28,267 bases of DNA from the IMG/VR virus record IMGVR_UViG_3300044970_002154, positions 1 through 28,267 of that record; one strand, 5' to 3'. Below, one piece after another: positions 8,184 through 16,839 of the stretch; position 1 is the stretch's first letter; each line of letters starts with the position of its first letter. The stretch comes from a virus. The notes under the pieces are model-generated. The model had not been told where the DNA came from. It saw only the letters and a list, made by a program, of their open reading frames with translations, and did no database searches. Both the position numbers and the translations under genes were made by a program.

Positions 8184-11156
8184 TCAACCGCCTGGAACTG
8201 CAAGAACCTTGAGCGAATCAACGAATGGAGGGACTGTAGGATCTTCTGCCATTAGACGAATCTTAATTGCATATTTCTTAAACTTACCGCCTAGTGGGTA
8301 AATCTTAGAGCCTTCGCGGTATTCAATCTTACCAGCAGTTAATGAATGACGATATTCAAGCGAAACAAGAGAATTTACAGTTTGGTCTGCAGAAATCTTG
8401 TCTCGAACAACCGTCATTTGCTGCCAGTTCTTATCTGCAATTGTCTCGTTGTCCAAGTCAGATAGAACCTTAAAGTATACTGCGATACTTGTTCCTTGAG
8501 GTTTGATTGCTTTTAGGCGAACAATTAAGTCACCAGATTCAAATCCATCTTCAAGTTCAAAGATCTTTGTCTGATACTTCGCAAAAATATTACCACCAGA
8601 CTTACCAGTTTCACCGTATACCACTGCTGTTGCAGTCGTGTTACCGCTGGAAACTGTAGGAGCATCAATAACAATTGTTGGAGTTGATGTGTAACCGCTA
8701 CCTGGATTTGTAATGATAACATGGCTAATTGTATTTCCACCTGCAGGAGATACGTTGCCAACTGCATAACCAGCCGCGCCTGATCCACCACCGCCAGAAA
8801 TTGCGATCGCGATATTTGCAAAGGTGCATGCGCTGGTATTAGTATACCCAGTACCTGCATTTGTGATTTTAATCAAGTTATTTTGTAATCCACCGTTGTT
8901 GATCAAGTTTTGATAAGTGATAATACCAAAACGTTCATGATTCAACATTGGTGCAACAGAATCATCTGTTGTTCTCATCGTAACTGCAACGTTAACAGAT
9001 CTCACATTACCTGTTTCAATCCAACGACGACGTTTTTCAGACTTACTTGAGATATTTGTGTCCTTACCAAAATTATACTTTTCGTTTGGAACAACATTGA
9101 CTCCAGTTTGGACTGTGCCATCTGTTGTCTTTGTGACAACTTCATATGTTATAGAAGTTGGAGCAAGTAATTGTTCTGTACCTGTCAATTGCAATGCGTC
9201 AAAGACAGAGTTGGCGGTGATCGTTTCTGTTTGTTTAGAATTATATGCATCTAGATGCCAGTACATTGTTGATGGACTGGTGCTGAACGATGCTCTGTTT
9301 AATCTAAACATTAAGTCTTCGTTCAGAATTGGATTCCAGTTTGATGCATTTTGAGCATTAAATAGATTTCCAATATAAGGATTATCGTCAACTCTTCTTT
9401 CCTTATCATTTTCGTCGACGATAATATCACCTTGTCTTGCAGTCCAAACCTGATATTCCGCAGCGTCTGTTCTTAAAGAAACTGCATATTCAGTTTCTGG
9501 TAACAGATAAACTGGATCAACAAACTCAAAGCGAGTATTCGTTGATGCATTACTTGTGCTTGGCGTATTTGCCACAATAATTTGTGCTGCATCAAGTGTT
9601 TTTGTTGCTAGTGCCTTCTTTGAAAGATCTGGCAATCCATTTGTCACTGGAACAATTTCTACAGTAAATGGCAACAACTCAACATTATCTGGATTTGTTG
9701 GATCATAGACTGGTTTTTGTTTAAAATAAAGATCAACAGAAGTTAGATATACACCGTAAGCATTCTTAACTTGATTATTCTCAATTACTTTACCTGCTGG
9801 TGTAAAGAATGTCTGAGACATTAATTTACGATCATTTAATTTTGGTGTTTGTTGAGTAACGCTTGTTGATGGTGCTTGTTTACTTGCAGGAGTTTGTTCT
9901 CTGACAACAGTGTTTCTTGCGTTAAGAGCAGGATTTACTTTACCAAGGGCAGTATATTGAGCAATCGCACGCATCTTATAATCATTATCATTGTGCGTAG
10001 CAGTATCCGTGATTGTTAGTAAACGCTCACCTGTTGTCCAACGAAGTTTTGGATCTTCAGAAACATGGAAGATACCATACAATCCACCAACATCATCGCA
10101 CTTTAATGGTCCGATTGAATAGATTGAATTTGATGTGCAAACTTTTGGAAGATCTGCATCAATGATTGCTTCGTTCCAACCTTTCGCAGTATTTGCAACA
10201 ACAGCAACAACATTAGCAGAGAAGCCCATGTTGGTGCCAGAAACGATATTGATCGTGTTTCCTACGATGTAGGTGTCGTTTGAATTAGATCCAATTCCGT
10301 CTCTCGTGATGTTATTTGATGAGAGAACAATTGATCTTGTGTTGACTGTATTTGCGAACACAACTGGTGATGAAAGTGCAACATATGGGTTTGTTGCGCT
10401 GATCGTCAAGGTTTTTGCTGAAATTGTACTTGTTACAACCTCACCAGCCTGGAAACGATTATTTGCATAAACATCGCTAACAGTTCTTAATGCCGTCAAA
10501 TTAAACTTTGTTCTATTGAAAATGCGACTTACAGTAGAATCTGTTACATCTGATTGCAAAGAACCAGAAAGAGGTTCGACAACAAGAACGCCTTCTGTTG
10601 AATTTGTGACTGTCCAACGTTTTACACGCCCAATAAATGAATATTGTGGATATGCAAATGGTGCAAATATGGTTAAATCGTATGGAAGATTAAAATCTGT
10701 TTGATAAACAAAATGATCTAAACCGTAATCGTCTGCAGTCAGATCTGCTCCGCTTGATTTTGTGATTTTTAAAGTGATGAAGTTATCGTTGACGTAAACA
10801 AGATTTGCTGTTGCAGTGATAGAAGTTCCAAGAACTTCACCATATGCCTTTGATGTTGCGCAGAATAACCCTTCGTTGAGTTTCAATGAAGAAAATGCAG
10901 AAGTTGATGTGACGTTGATATATGAGGCGCGTTGTGAGAACCCATTCACTTTAATTTCATCGAAGAAAATGTTTGCATTTGCTCCAGGTTTTAATCCCTT
11001 TGCAGCAAAATTGATATCATTCTCGCGAATAAATGGAGTCGGACCAGCAGCAGTCTGGTTAACATCATCAGATCCAGGATCGCGAGGTAAACGTCTTCTT
11101 GTAGGTTCTCTTTCTGCTTTGTTTCGATCTGTGAATTTTTTGTTGGGATTACCCAT
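8184..11156 (-). CDS. Baseplate/fibre-attachment protein, partner of the DUF4815 protein (990 aa)
   Basis: The N-terminal 40 residues are basic and disordered-looking (NKAEREPTRRRLPRDPG). Residues about 60-430 are beta repeats starting with FFDEIKVNGFSQRASYI. At about 443-622 there is a domain with SQTFFTPAG, VDLYFKQKP, FTVEIVPVTNG, 'ETEYAVSLRTDAAEYQVW' and EDLMFRLNRASF, a layout I associate with the C-terminal parts of DUF4815-type phage proteins. Residues about 764-844 hold a GxGY/GGG beta module shared with wedge proteins here. The end (YAIKIRLMAEDPTVPPFVDS, LKVLAVPGG) matches the usual end of such proteins. Together with the preceding 1327-aa gene it may correspond to one longer protein of other phages. 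Probable place: the baseplate periphery where fibres attach (gp9/gp10 position). AGAGGA precedes the ATG. Confidence 0.8.
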   Translation of the reverse strand: MGNPNKKFTDRNKAEREPTRRRLPRDPGSDDVNQTAAGPTPFIRENDINFAAKGLKPGANANIFFDEIKVNGFSQRASYINVTSTSAFSSLKLNEGLFCATSKAYGEVLGTSITATANLVYVNDNFITLKITKSSGADLTADDYGLDHFVYQTDFNLPYDLTIFAPFAYPQYSFIGRVKRWTVTNSTEGVLVVEPLSGSLQSDVTDSTVSRIFNRTKFNLTALRTVSDVYANNRFQAGEVVTSTISAKTLTISATNPYVALSSPVVFANTVNTRSIVLSSNNITRDGIGSNSNDTYIVGNTINIVSGTNMGFSANVVAVVANTAKGWNEAIIDADLPKVCTSNSIYSIGPLKCDDVGGLYGIFHVSEDPKLRWTTGERLLTITDTATHNDNDYKMRAIAQYTALGKVNPALNARNTVVREQTPASKQAPSTSVTQQTPKLNDRKLMSQTFFTPAGKVIENNQVKNAYGVYLTSVDLYFKQKPVYDPTNPDNVELLPFTVEIVPVTNGLPDLSKKALATKTLDAAQIIVANTPSTSNASTNTRFEFVDPVYLLPETEYAVSLRTDAAEYQVWTARQGDIIVDENDKERRVDDNPYIGNLFNAQNASNWNPILNEDLMFRLNRASFSTSPSTMYWHLDAYNSKQTETITANSVFDALQLTGTEQLLAPTSITYEVVTKTTDGTVQTGVNVVPNEKYNFGKDTNISSKSEKRRRWIETGNVRSVNVAVTMRTTDDSVAPMLNHERFGIITYQNLINNGGLQNNLIKITNAGTGYTNTSACTFANIAIAISGGGGSGAAGYAVGNVSPAGGNTISHVIITNPGSGYTSTPTIVIDAPTVSSGNTTATAVVYGETGKSGGNIFAKYQTKIFELEDGFESGDLIVRLKAIKPQGTSIAVYFKVLSDLDNETIADKNWQQMTVVRDKISADQTVNSLVSLEYRHSLTAGKIEYREGSKIYPLGGKFKKYAIKIRLMAEDPTVPPFVDSLKVLAVPGG

Positions 11157-11183
11157 GCTAAATTTCCTCTTTAAAAACCTTTA

Positions 11184-14100
11184 TCAACGTGTACCCGATT
11201 CTCTTTCAGAAGTCGCGCCACCTGGTTTGACAGAAATCTTATTCTGATACAAGTAACCTGGATCGTAATCTGGTTGGATATCGCCACCAACAATATATGG
11301 AGATCCAGTCCAGTAATCTTGAACAAAGGTTGTCGGTGCAACGCCAGTAAACTTGATCGGTGAGTCAATCGTTGTTGTAGGTTCACCAATATTTTCTGGA
11401 CTATTTGAAAAGTGTGGAGTAGTTATTGTTGACGTTCCTGTTGCCAAAATTCCATCGCCGACAATTGGTGGGTTTTTATAAACATCATCGGTGTATTTAT
11501 TGCCGCCAATTCCAGAAGATGCTGTATCAACAGTTGATTCTCCAGTTGGATTTTCTTGTTTAATTTCATTGTCTCTCGCGCTCGTGTCGCTACTATATGG
11601 CGAGAATTCTTGAGAGAAGAAGTAGTCACTTTCTGGAGTCAATGTCAATGTTCCTTCAAATTTAACTGGACCTGTCTGAACTGTTTTTGCACCAGCGACA
11701 GAAGCAAGTGGTTGCTCAGCAAAAGAAGTTTCACTATATGGTACAGTCACAAGTTTATCACGAACTCTAACGTCTGCCAGATTTACAGGTTGCAATCCAA
11801 ATTCCTTAACGATTTGATATGGTCCAAGATAACCATTTTCAATAGAGCATTGGAAATCAGTAATAATATCAGCAACACTATTATCTGTAAATTCATCACC
11901 TGATAATCCATAAATTGGTTTATCTACGTTTGGATTTGTTGTTGACTTTGGTGGGTCTGCAAGTGCTTCTTTTTCTTTCTCGTTTAAAGAAATAATTTCA
12001 GCAAGATTATTGATTCTTTCTTCAAGTTTACCAATATCTTCCATTGTAAATCGCTTCTGTTCGATCTTCTTAATGTCGATGGAACTTAATGATGCAGTAA
12101 ATGGAGGAATGTAGAAACTGTAAATTGGCATTGAATTTACATCTTCAACTGGTTCAACTGGATCGACGCTTGGAATACCAGTTAATAATTTAAATTCTTT
12201 ATCCTTCGTTACAACAAGTTTATCTCTGCGTGCCAAGTAATATTCATAGTCAATTTCCATATTTGGAGAAACTGGATTATGAATTACAGCACCACCAGAG
12301 GCTTCTTGTTTAAATTGGAAATTTGGCGTAACGATTTCAATTGAAGTATTTGTTGCGCTAGTCGTAAATGCACTGGTGACAACTACTGCACTTGTGTTAA
12401 CAACATTCGCAACTTCTCTGACTTCGCCGTTAACACGAATTAGCGCACCAGTGTATAGTGGTGGGGAAATTGTATTTTGCGTTAGTGAAAGGTTTGCGTT
12501 AACAGTCGTACTACCTGATGCAATAAAGACTTTTGCGTTTAATGTTGCACCAGTATATGGAGCAACAACAATTCCGCTTTCTCTGATTGGACGCATGTCA
12601 ATCGTATCGCGGAGTGGATATAGATCACCTGTTGAACTCAAGTAAATTGGAATCTGCTCTGTATCATACAATGTTGCCTCATCATATGAAGAACCTAGGA
12701 AATACCCCTTACCAGAATATGAACTGAAATAATCAAATAGAATTGCAGTTTGTCCAGTTGGAGGAGTTGCGCCTGGTTTTAATGAGATAGAAGCATGATC
12801 ATAATAATTGTCTGTCTGTCCGCTATTAAACAAATAACGATCAGTGATGTCTGTCATATTTGATGTTGATGGGCATGCAGACAATGTTCCAGAGTCATAA
12901 ACTTTATTAATCTTAATAACGTCTGAGACAAATAGAGATTGTTTTACACCAGCAGTCTTTGAGATTGTATTGGCGAATTGATTCCAAACAATACCGTTTG
13001 CTGCATCGATGCGCACTCCAGGAGCACCTGTTCCAAGAACAGCAGTGCCATTCGTGAACGTGTCAGTAGATCTCAACGCAGTAGGTGATGCCGTCTTTGT
13101 TTTAGATCTCTTAAATCCACCCTCTGCGCCTGTAATTTTAACAGTCAAATATACATCAGCAGTAAACGAAGTTCCAGAAGCACTTTCAGTGCTAATTGTG
13201 ATTGATTTCTCTCCAGATTTAAGAACAGAGCGAGATCCTTCTGTCATATCAATAATTTGACCAGCGTTTGCGCCAGTTCTTGCTACAACAATAACATTAT
13301 CAAGAACTTCAGCATTAGAAACAACATTAGGAAATGTAGTTGGTCCCCAAGATATGGTTTCTTCTGTATCAAATGTGCTGATGGTTGCGCGACCATTTGC
13401 TGATCCGAATGGAACATCTTTATAGATCTTTCTTCTAAAGAATTCAATTCCGTTTTCACTATCATACTTTACATATTTGCTAGGTAATAGGAACAGATTC
13501 TTATTTGAATTGGTGTCTTGTAGGAATGTTAATCCGAGTTCTTTACTTCCGTTTGCAATATTTGCTTGAAGGTTTGCGGAAGAGAATGAAGAAGCAGCAT
13601 TTACCGCAATAACAGATTTAACTGTTCCGAGTGGCATAGACAATGTAAACAAGTCGCCGCTTTGTGGAACTGCAGCAAATTCAGTGCTAAAATACAACAA
13701 TTTGTTTGTTGCATCATATCTGCTTACAACTGCAGAGTTACCTTGAGCGCCTGCGGTATTAGTTAAAGTGACTACGCCATTTTGATATGCATTATCTGTT
13801 GCAGAGAAGAATTGATTTACTTTCAACGTACTTGCATTAGCAGATAATCCATTAGCCTGACTCGTGATTGGAGTGAAGTTAATGTCTGTCAAATACGCAA
13901 AGTATTCATTTGTTGCACTTGTTCTATCGAAATTCTTTAATCTTGCAGTACCGACTCTCGTTGCAAAGTATTTGTGAGTATTTGCATCAAGAATTACACC
14001 GTTATTTGCAACACAGTGCAGATCGATTTGATCAAGTTGATCAGAGAAAACGATACCATTTGCAGAACCAACAACGTTTGCTAGTTGTAATCTGTTTCCG

Positions 14101-15167
14101 TAATAAACATTAACTTCTTGATCGATATTATTTTTAGTTGTTCTGGCTCTCAGAGCATCGATCTTTGTTGTTCCGATAGTTTCAAATTCAAACCCCTTAA
14201 CGTAAACTTTACCTGGTTTGATTTCAACAAAGAAACGATCGTCACTGCCAGACAAACCGCTTGTGTTTGCGGTAACTTCTGCGACGAAAGATTTTACAGA
14301 GTAATTTCCAGACTCGTCATATGTTCTACGAGCAAGAGTTTTCTCAAGTTCTGAATAAACTGGATAACTTACTTGTTTGGTAATAACACCATTTTCAACA
14401 CGAAGAAGTTCAAAGAATCTTGAGTCGTCAACAGAGTTTAATGCTCTCTTTGTTAAGACTAGGTTAAATTGGTAACGATGTGCACCAGGAGCCTGATAGT
14501 TGAACGATTCTTGAGCAGGATCAAGAAGAGCATTATCTTCTGATTCTGTTACTGTGCTTTCGTCGATTTCTAAACCAATTCTGTATGTTGGAGTCTTTGA
14601 ATATGGCTCAAGAACGATTGTTTGTGGAGCAACTGTTACAAAGAACCCATCAACGTAAAACACACCTTCATTGATTGAGACGACTGAACCTGTACCAGAA
14701 AAGTCAGTTTCATCGCTTACAATGGCTTGTTTACCGCCACCTGTAATTGTCTGATTTTGACTGAATGCAGATCCGCGAAGATATTCGACGATCAATGTTC
14801 TGTCGTTTGTTGATGAGAAGGTCTGCTTAACTCTTGCGCGTGTTTTTGGGGAGCCGCTATTGTAGATTACAGTTCCCAAGAAATCTTCAAGGTCAATATC
14901 CTGACCGTTTGCGTCCTGCTTCTTTAGTTTAAGGTATGAGACGCCAGTATTGAGGGTAAGATGCCCACCGACTACAGGAGACCCATCCTTGAAAATATGA
15001 TCGCCGAATTGCTTAATCTGATTCTGTAGAATTGACTGAATTTGAGTTAATTCACGAGCCTGTACTGCATATCCAGGGCGAAACAAAATTCGCATATAAT
15101 TGTTTTCGAGAGCGCCATTAGTCGCCTCAAAATCGTCCCAGTATGGTTCTGCATTAAATTCTGCCAT
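11184..15167 (-). CDS. DUF4815-type baseplate structural protein (1327 aa)
   Basis: The N-terminus is diagnostic for DUF4815: YWDDFEAT at residues 9-16, 'ILFRPGYAVQARELTQIQ' at 27-44, then ILQNQIKQFGDHIFKDGSPV. Later signatures include YYDHASISLKPG near 785-800, DTIDMRPI near 855, and a conserved C-terminal block: 'EIDYEYYLARRDKLV' near 965-980, YSFYIPPFTAS near 1015, and a helix KRFTMEDIGKLEERINNLAE at about 1038-1057. A small beta module also seen in gp7, gp8 and the 653-aa protein lies at about 890-945. The last 150 residues are low-complexity and Ser/Thr/Pro-rich. It follows gene 8 by 16 bases with AGGT upstream. In marine T4-like phages proteins in this position are labelled gp9 or gp10; I infer an outer wedge or fibre-connector role and do not choose a number. 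Confidence 0.85.
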   Translation of the reverse strand: MAEFNAEPYWDDFEATNGALENNYMRILFRPGYAVQARELTQIQSILQNQIKQFGDHIFKDGSPVVGGHLTLNTGVSYLKLKKQDANGQDIDLEDFLGTVIYNSGSPKTRARVKQTFSSTNDRTLIVEYLRGSAFSQNQTITGGGKQAIVSDETDFSGTGSVVSINEGVFYVDGFFVTVAPQTIVLEPYSKTPTYRIGLEIDESTVTESEDNALLDPAQESFNYQAPGAHRYQFNLVLTKRALNSVDDSRFFELLRVENGVITKQVSYPVYSELEKTLARRTYDESGNYSVKSFVAEVTANTSGLSGSDDRFFVEIKPGKVYVKGFEFETIGTTKIDALRARTTKNNIDQEVNVYYGNRLQLANVVGSANGIVFSDQLDQIDLHCVANNGVILDANTHKYFATRVGTARLKNFDRTSATNEYFAYLTDINFTPITSQANGLSANASTLKVNQFFSATDNAYQNGVVTLTNTAGAQGNSAVVSRYDATNKLLYFSTEFAAVPQSGDLFTLSMPLGTVKSVIAVNAASSFSSANLQANIANGSKELGLTFLQDTNSNKNLFLLPSKYVKYDSENGIEFFRRKIYKDVPFGSANGRATISTFDTEETISWGPTTFPNVVSNAEVLDNVIVVARTGANAGQIIDMTEGSRSVLKSGEKSITISTESASGTSFTADVYLTVKITGAEGGFKRSKTKTASPTALRSTDTFTNGTAVLGTGAPGVRIDAANGIVWNQFANTISKTAGVKQSLFVSDVIKINKVYDSGTLSACPSTSNMTDITDRYLFNSGQTDNYYDHASISLKPGATPPTGQTAILFDYFSSYSGKGYFLGSSYDEATLYDTEQIPIYLSSTGDLYPLRDTIDMRPIRESGIVVAPYTGATLNAKVFIASGSTTVNANLSLTQNTISPPLYTGALIRVNGEVREVANVVNTSAVVVTSAFTTSATNTSIEIVTPNFQFKQEASGGAVIHNPVSPNMEIDYEYYLARRDKLVVTKDKEFKLLTGIPSVDPVEPVEDVNSMPIYSFYIPPFTASLSSIDIKKIEQKRFTMEDIGKLEERINNLAEIISLNEKEKEALADPPKSTTNPNVDKPIYGLSGDEFTDNSVADIITDFQCSIENGYLGPYQIVKEFGLQPVNLADVRVRDKLVTVPYSETSFAEQPLASVAGAKTVQTGPVKFEGTLTLTPESDYFFSQEFSPYSSDTSARDNEIKQENPTGESTVDTASSGIGGNKYTDDVYKNPPIVGDGILATGTSTITTPHFSNSPENIGEPTTTIDSPIKFTGVAPTTFVQDYWTGSPYIVGGDIQPDYDPGYLYQNKISVKPGGATSERESGTR

Positions 15168-15183
15168 TGATATTACCTATTAA

Positions 15184-16836
15184 TTAGAATTCTACAACAA
15201 GTTTAACAGATTCGGTTTGATTCGTTGATCTTGTTATTTTGCTACGGTTTTCGATGTACAATATCTCGCCGCTGAATATATTTATATCTGGTGTATCGAC
15301 TGTAATTACTTTAGCAAATCGACTCAAATCGTCTTTTTGATAGATTGATTTTGCTACAATATCCGCGCCAGCACCAATGATGTTATTCAAAACTAGGATG
15401 TTTGATCCGCTGTCGAAGTGAACTACTCTACCAGAGAAGATCGATCCCTCGTAACTGCTTGACCCTTCTGCTGGAACAAACACGATTTCATCATGTTGGA
15501 AGTCGCTTGCAGGATTATTCGTATAAACGAGAGTATACATCGGAATGACACTAGTTTGCATAAACGTTGAATTTGTAGCAAATTTAGGGTCTTTAACCAA
15601 GCAAATCTGACGAATATCATCTGTTCCATCATTTTGAACTTTAAACAATCCATTCATATCGCCATCAAAATCAAGGCTAATCATCTGAGAAGATGCGCCG
15701 ATTTCACGAACTGGATCGTAACCATGTCCATTTTGTGGGCTGATTATTACCTGAAGATTAGCATCTAATCCAAGATTATTCTGTAATGGATCATTTAATG
15801 TTAATGTGGCAGTCGTATAATTATTTCCACCATTTAAAATGGTAATATCTGTTATAACGCCGTCAGTAATGGTGTAGCGAAGACTTGCACCTGTGCCGTC
15901 GCCAGTTACTGTTGTATTTGCGTCATATAGATTTTCGCTACTATTTCTAAAATATCCACTACCGCCATTTAGAATCTTGACGATATCAATTCTACCATCT
16001 TTCGAATTTTCAAATACGGTGGTATCGCGAATTACTGGCATATATTTGTCAGTAAAGAATTTGTTCTTTAATCCTGTTGGAATTGTGTACAAATATTTCC
16101 ATTTATAACCATCATCGGTTTCGATAAATGGGTTTTCTGGTAATTGACCACCAATGGTGATTTCTGGCATGTTTACAGATTGTGCGCCACCATTATTGAA
16201 TAGACATTTGAACACTTGATCTTTTGTATTACGAACGTAGAATTTATTTGAATACTGTGTGGTTGAAGTTGTTGTAGCAAATAGGTTTGCGTTTGTGTAC
16301 GCAGATGCAAATGCTGTATTCACCACAATCGCACTAGCATTAAAAGAAACAACTTCTTTTTGTTCTTCGCCAAGTTTTACAATAAGCCCAACAGACAATG
16401 CAGGTGTTGCACCAGTTGAAAAATTAATTGTAGAAGAATTAATTGTGTTTAGTGCGCCTGAACCTACTGTCACGACTCCGTTGCTTGTTAGATTCACAAT
16501 GCGAGTATCTGTTGATTTTACAAACAAATTTGCTGATTGCTCATAAGCAACATAAACTGTGCCAGTTGCCCAATCTACTCTCGGTGCAACTAGTTGCATA
16601 TCACTCGCGGTGACTTTCTTTAGAAGAACACCGTCACGCATGACTTGATATTTGTATTCTGTTGTGTCGTATGGTGTTGAAATTACATCGTCGTCTAGAA
16701 CAGAAGGATTAATAGTATTTGCCCACTTAATTGAACGACCAACCATTACATAGAGATTCGCAGTTTCGTTTGAAACCATGCTCTCAAAGTTTTTAGCGTT
16801 TGTGATTCCAAAATCTTTTGTAATTAGTGATTTCAT
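15184..16836 (-). CDS. 8: Baseplate wedge protein gp8
   Basis: This is a T4 gp8 homologue, a structural wedge component. Shared landmarks are 'LVAPRVDWATGTVY' at about 82-95 (T4 has IPRRDW), an 'FKCLFNNGG' stretch near 209, DDGYKWKYLYTIP at about 241-253 (T4: GDGYVWEYLFEIP), and the C-terminus 'GEILYIENRSKITRSTNQ' followed by LVVEF (T4: GEMIYMENR...DQTEEI...FTF). At 550 residues it is longer than T4 gp8 (334). The excess is largely two beta insertions: residues about 137-190 (VNTAFASAYTN) and about 283-348 (GGSGYF...GGNNYTTATL), both shared with other proteins of this window. It follows the gp7-like gene by three bases with no strong Shine-Dalgarno, suggesting coupled translation. Confidence 0.9.
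   Translation of the reverse strand: MKSLITKDFGITNAKNFESMVSNETANLYVMVGRSIKWANTINPSVLDDDVISTPYDTTEYKYQVMRDGVLLKKVTASDMQLVAPRVDWATGTVYVAYEQSANLFVKSTDTRIVNLTSNGVVTVGSGALNTINSSTINFSTGATPALSVGLIVKLGEEQKEVVSFNASAIVVNTAFASAYTNANLFATTTSTTQYSNKFYVRNTKDQVFKCLFNNGGAQSVNMPEITIGGQLPENPFIETDDGYKWKYLYTIPTGLKNKFFTDKYMPVIRDTTVFENSKDGRIDIVKILNGGSGYFRNSSENLYDANTTVTGDGTGASLRYTITDGVITDITILNGGNNYTTATLTLNDPLQNNLGLDANLQVIISPQNGHGYDPVREIGASSQMISLDFDGDMNGLFKVQNDGTDDIRQICLVKDPKFATNSTFMQTSVIPMYTLVYTNNPASDFQHDEIVFVPAEGSSSYEGSIFSGRVVHFDSGSNILVLNNIIGAGADIVAKSIYQKDDLSRFAKVITVDTPDINIFSGEILYIENRSKITRSTNQTESVKLVVEF
15279..15286 (-). promoter_or_regulatory. Candidate T4-type late promoter (TATAAATA)
   Basis: The minus strand carries an exact TATAAATA, the T4 late promoter box read by the gp55-type sigma factor. 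It lies within the last part of gene 8, about 111 bases before the ATG of the DUF4815 gene at 15167. No -35 element is expected for this promoter class. It would start transcription of the fibre-side genes separately from the wedge genes. Confidence 0.45.
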
Positions 16837-16839
16837 TTT

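Noticed and set aside
10816-11247. Plus-strand open frame of 143 codons
   Set aside because: It lies opposite the 990- and 1327-aa genes, spans their junction, has no ribosome binding site and has an unconvincing composition; it is a shadow of minus-strand coding. The same holds for the other plus-strand frames.
11184-15167. A firm gp10 or gp9 label for the DUF4815 protein
   Set aside because: Position fits, but I see no clear sequence match to either T4 protein, so only the family-level call is given.
16100-16107. TATAAATG as a late promoter
   Set aside because: One mismatch and within the gene 8 coding region far from any start; likely chance in AT-rich DNA.
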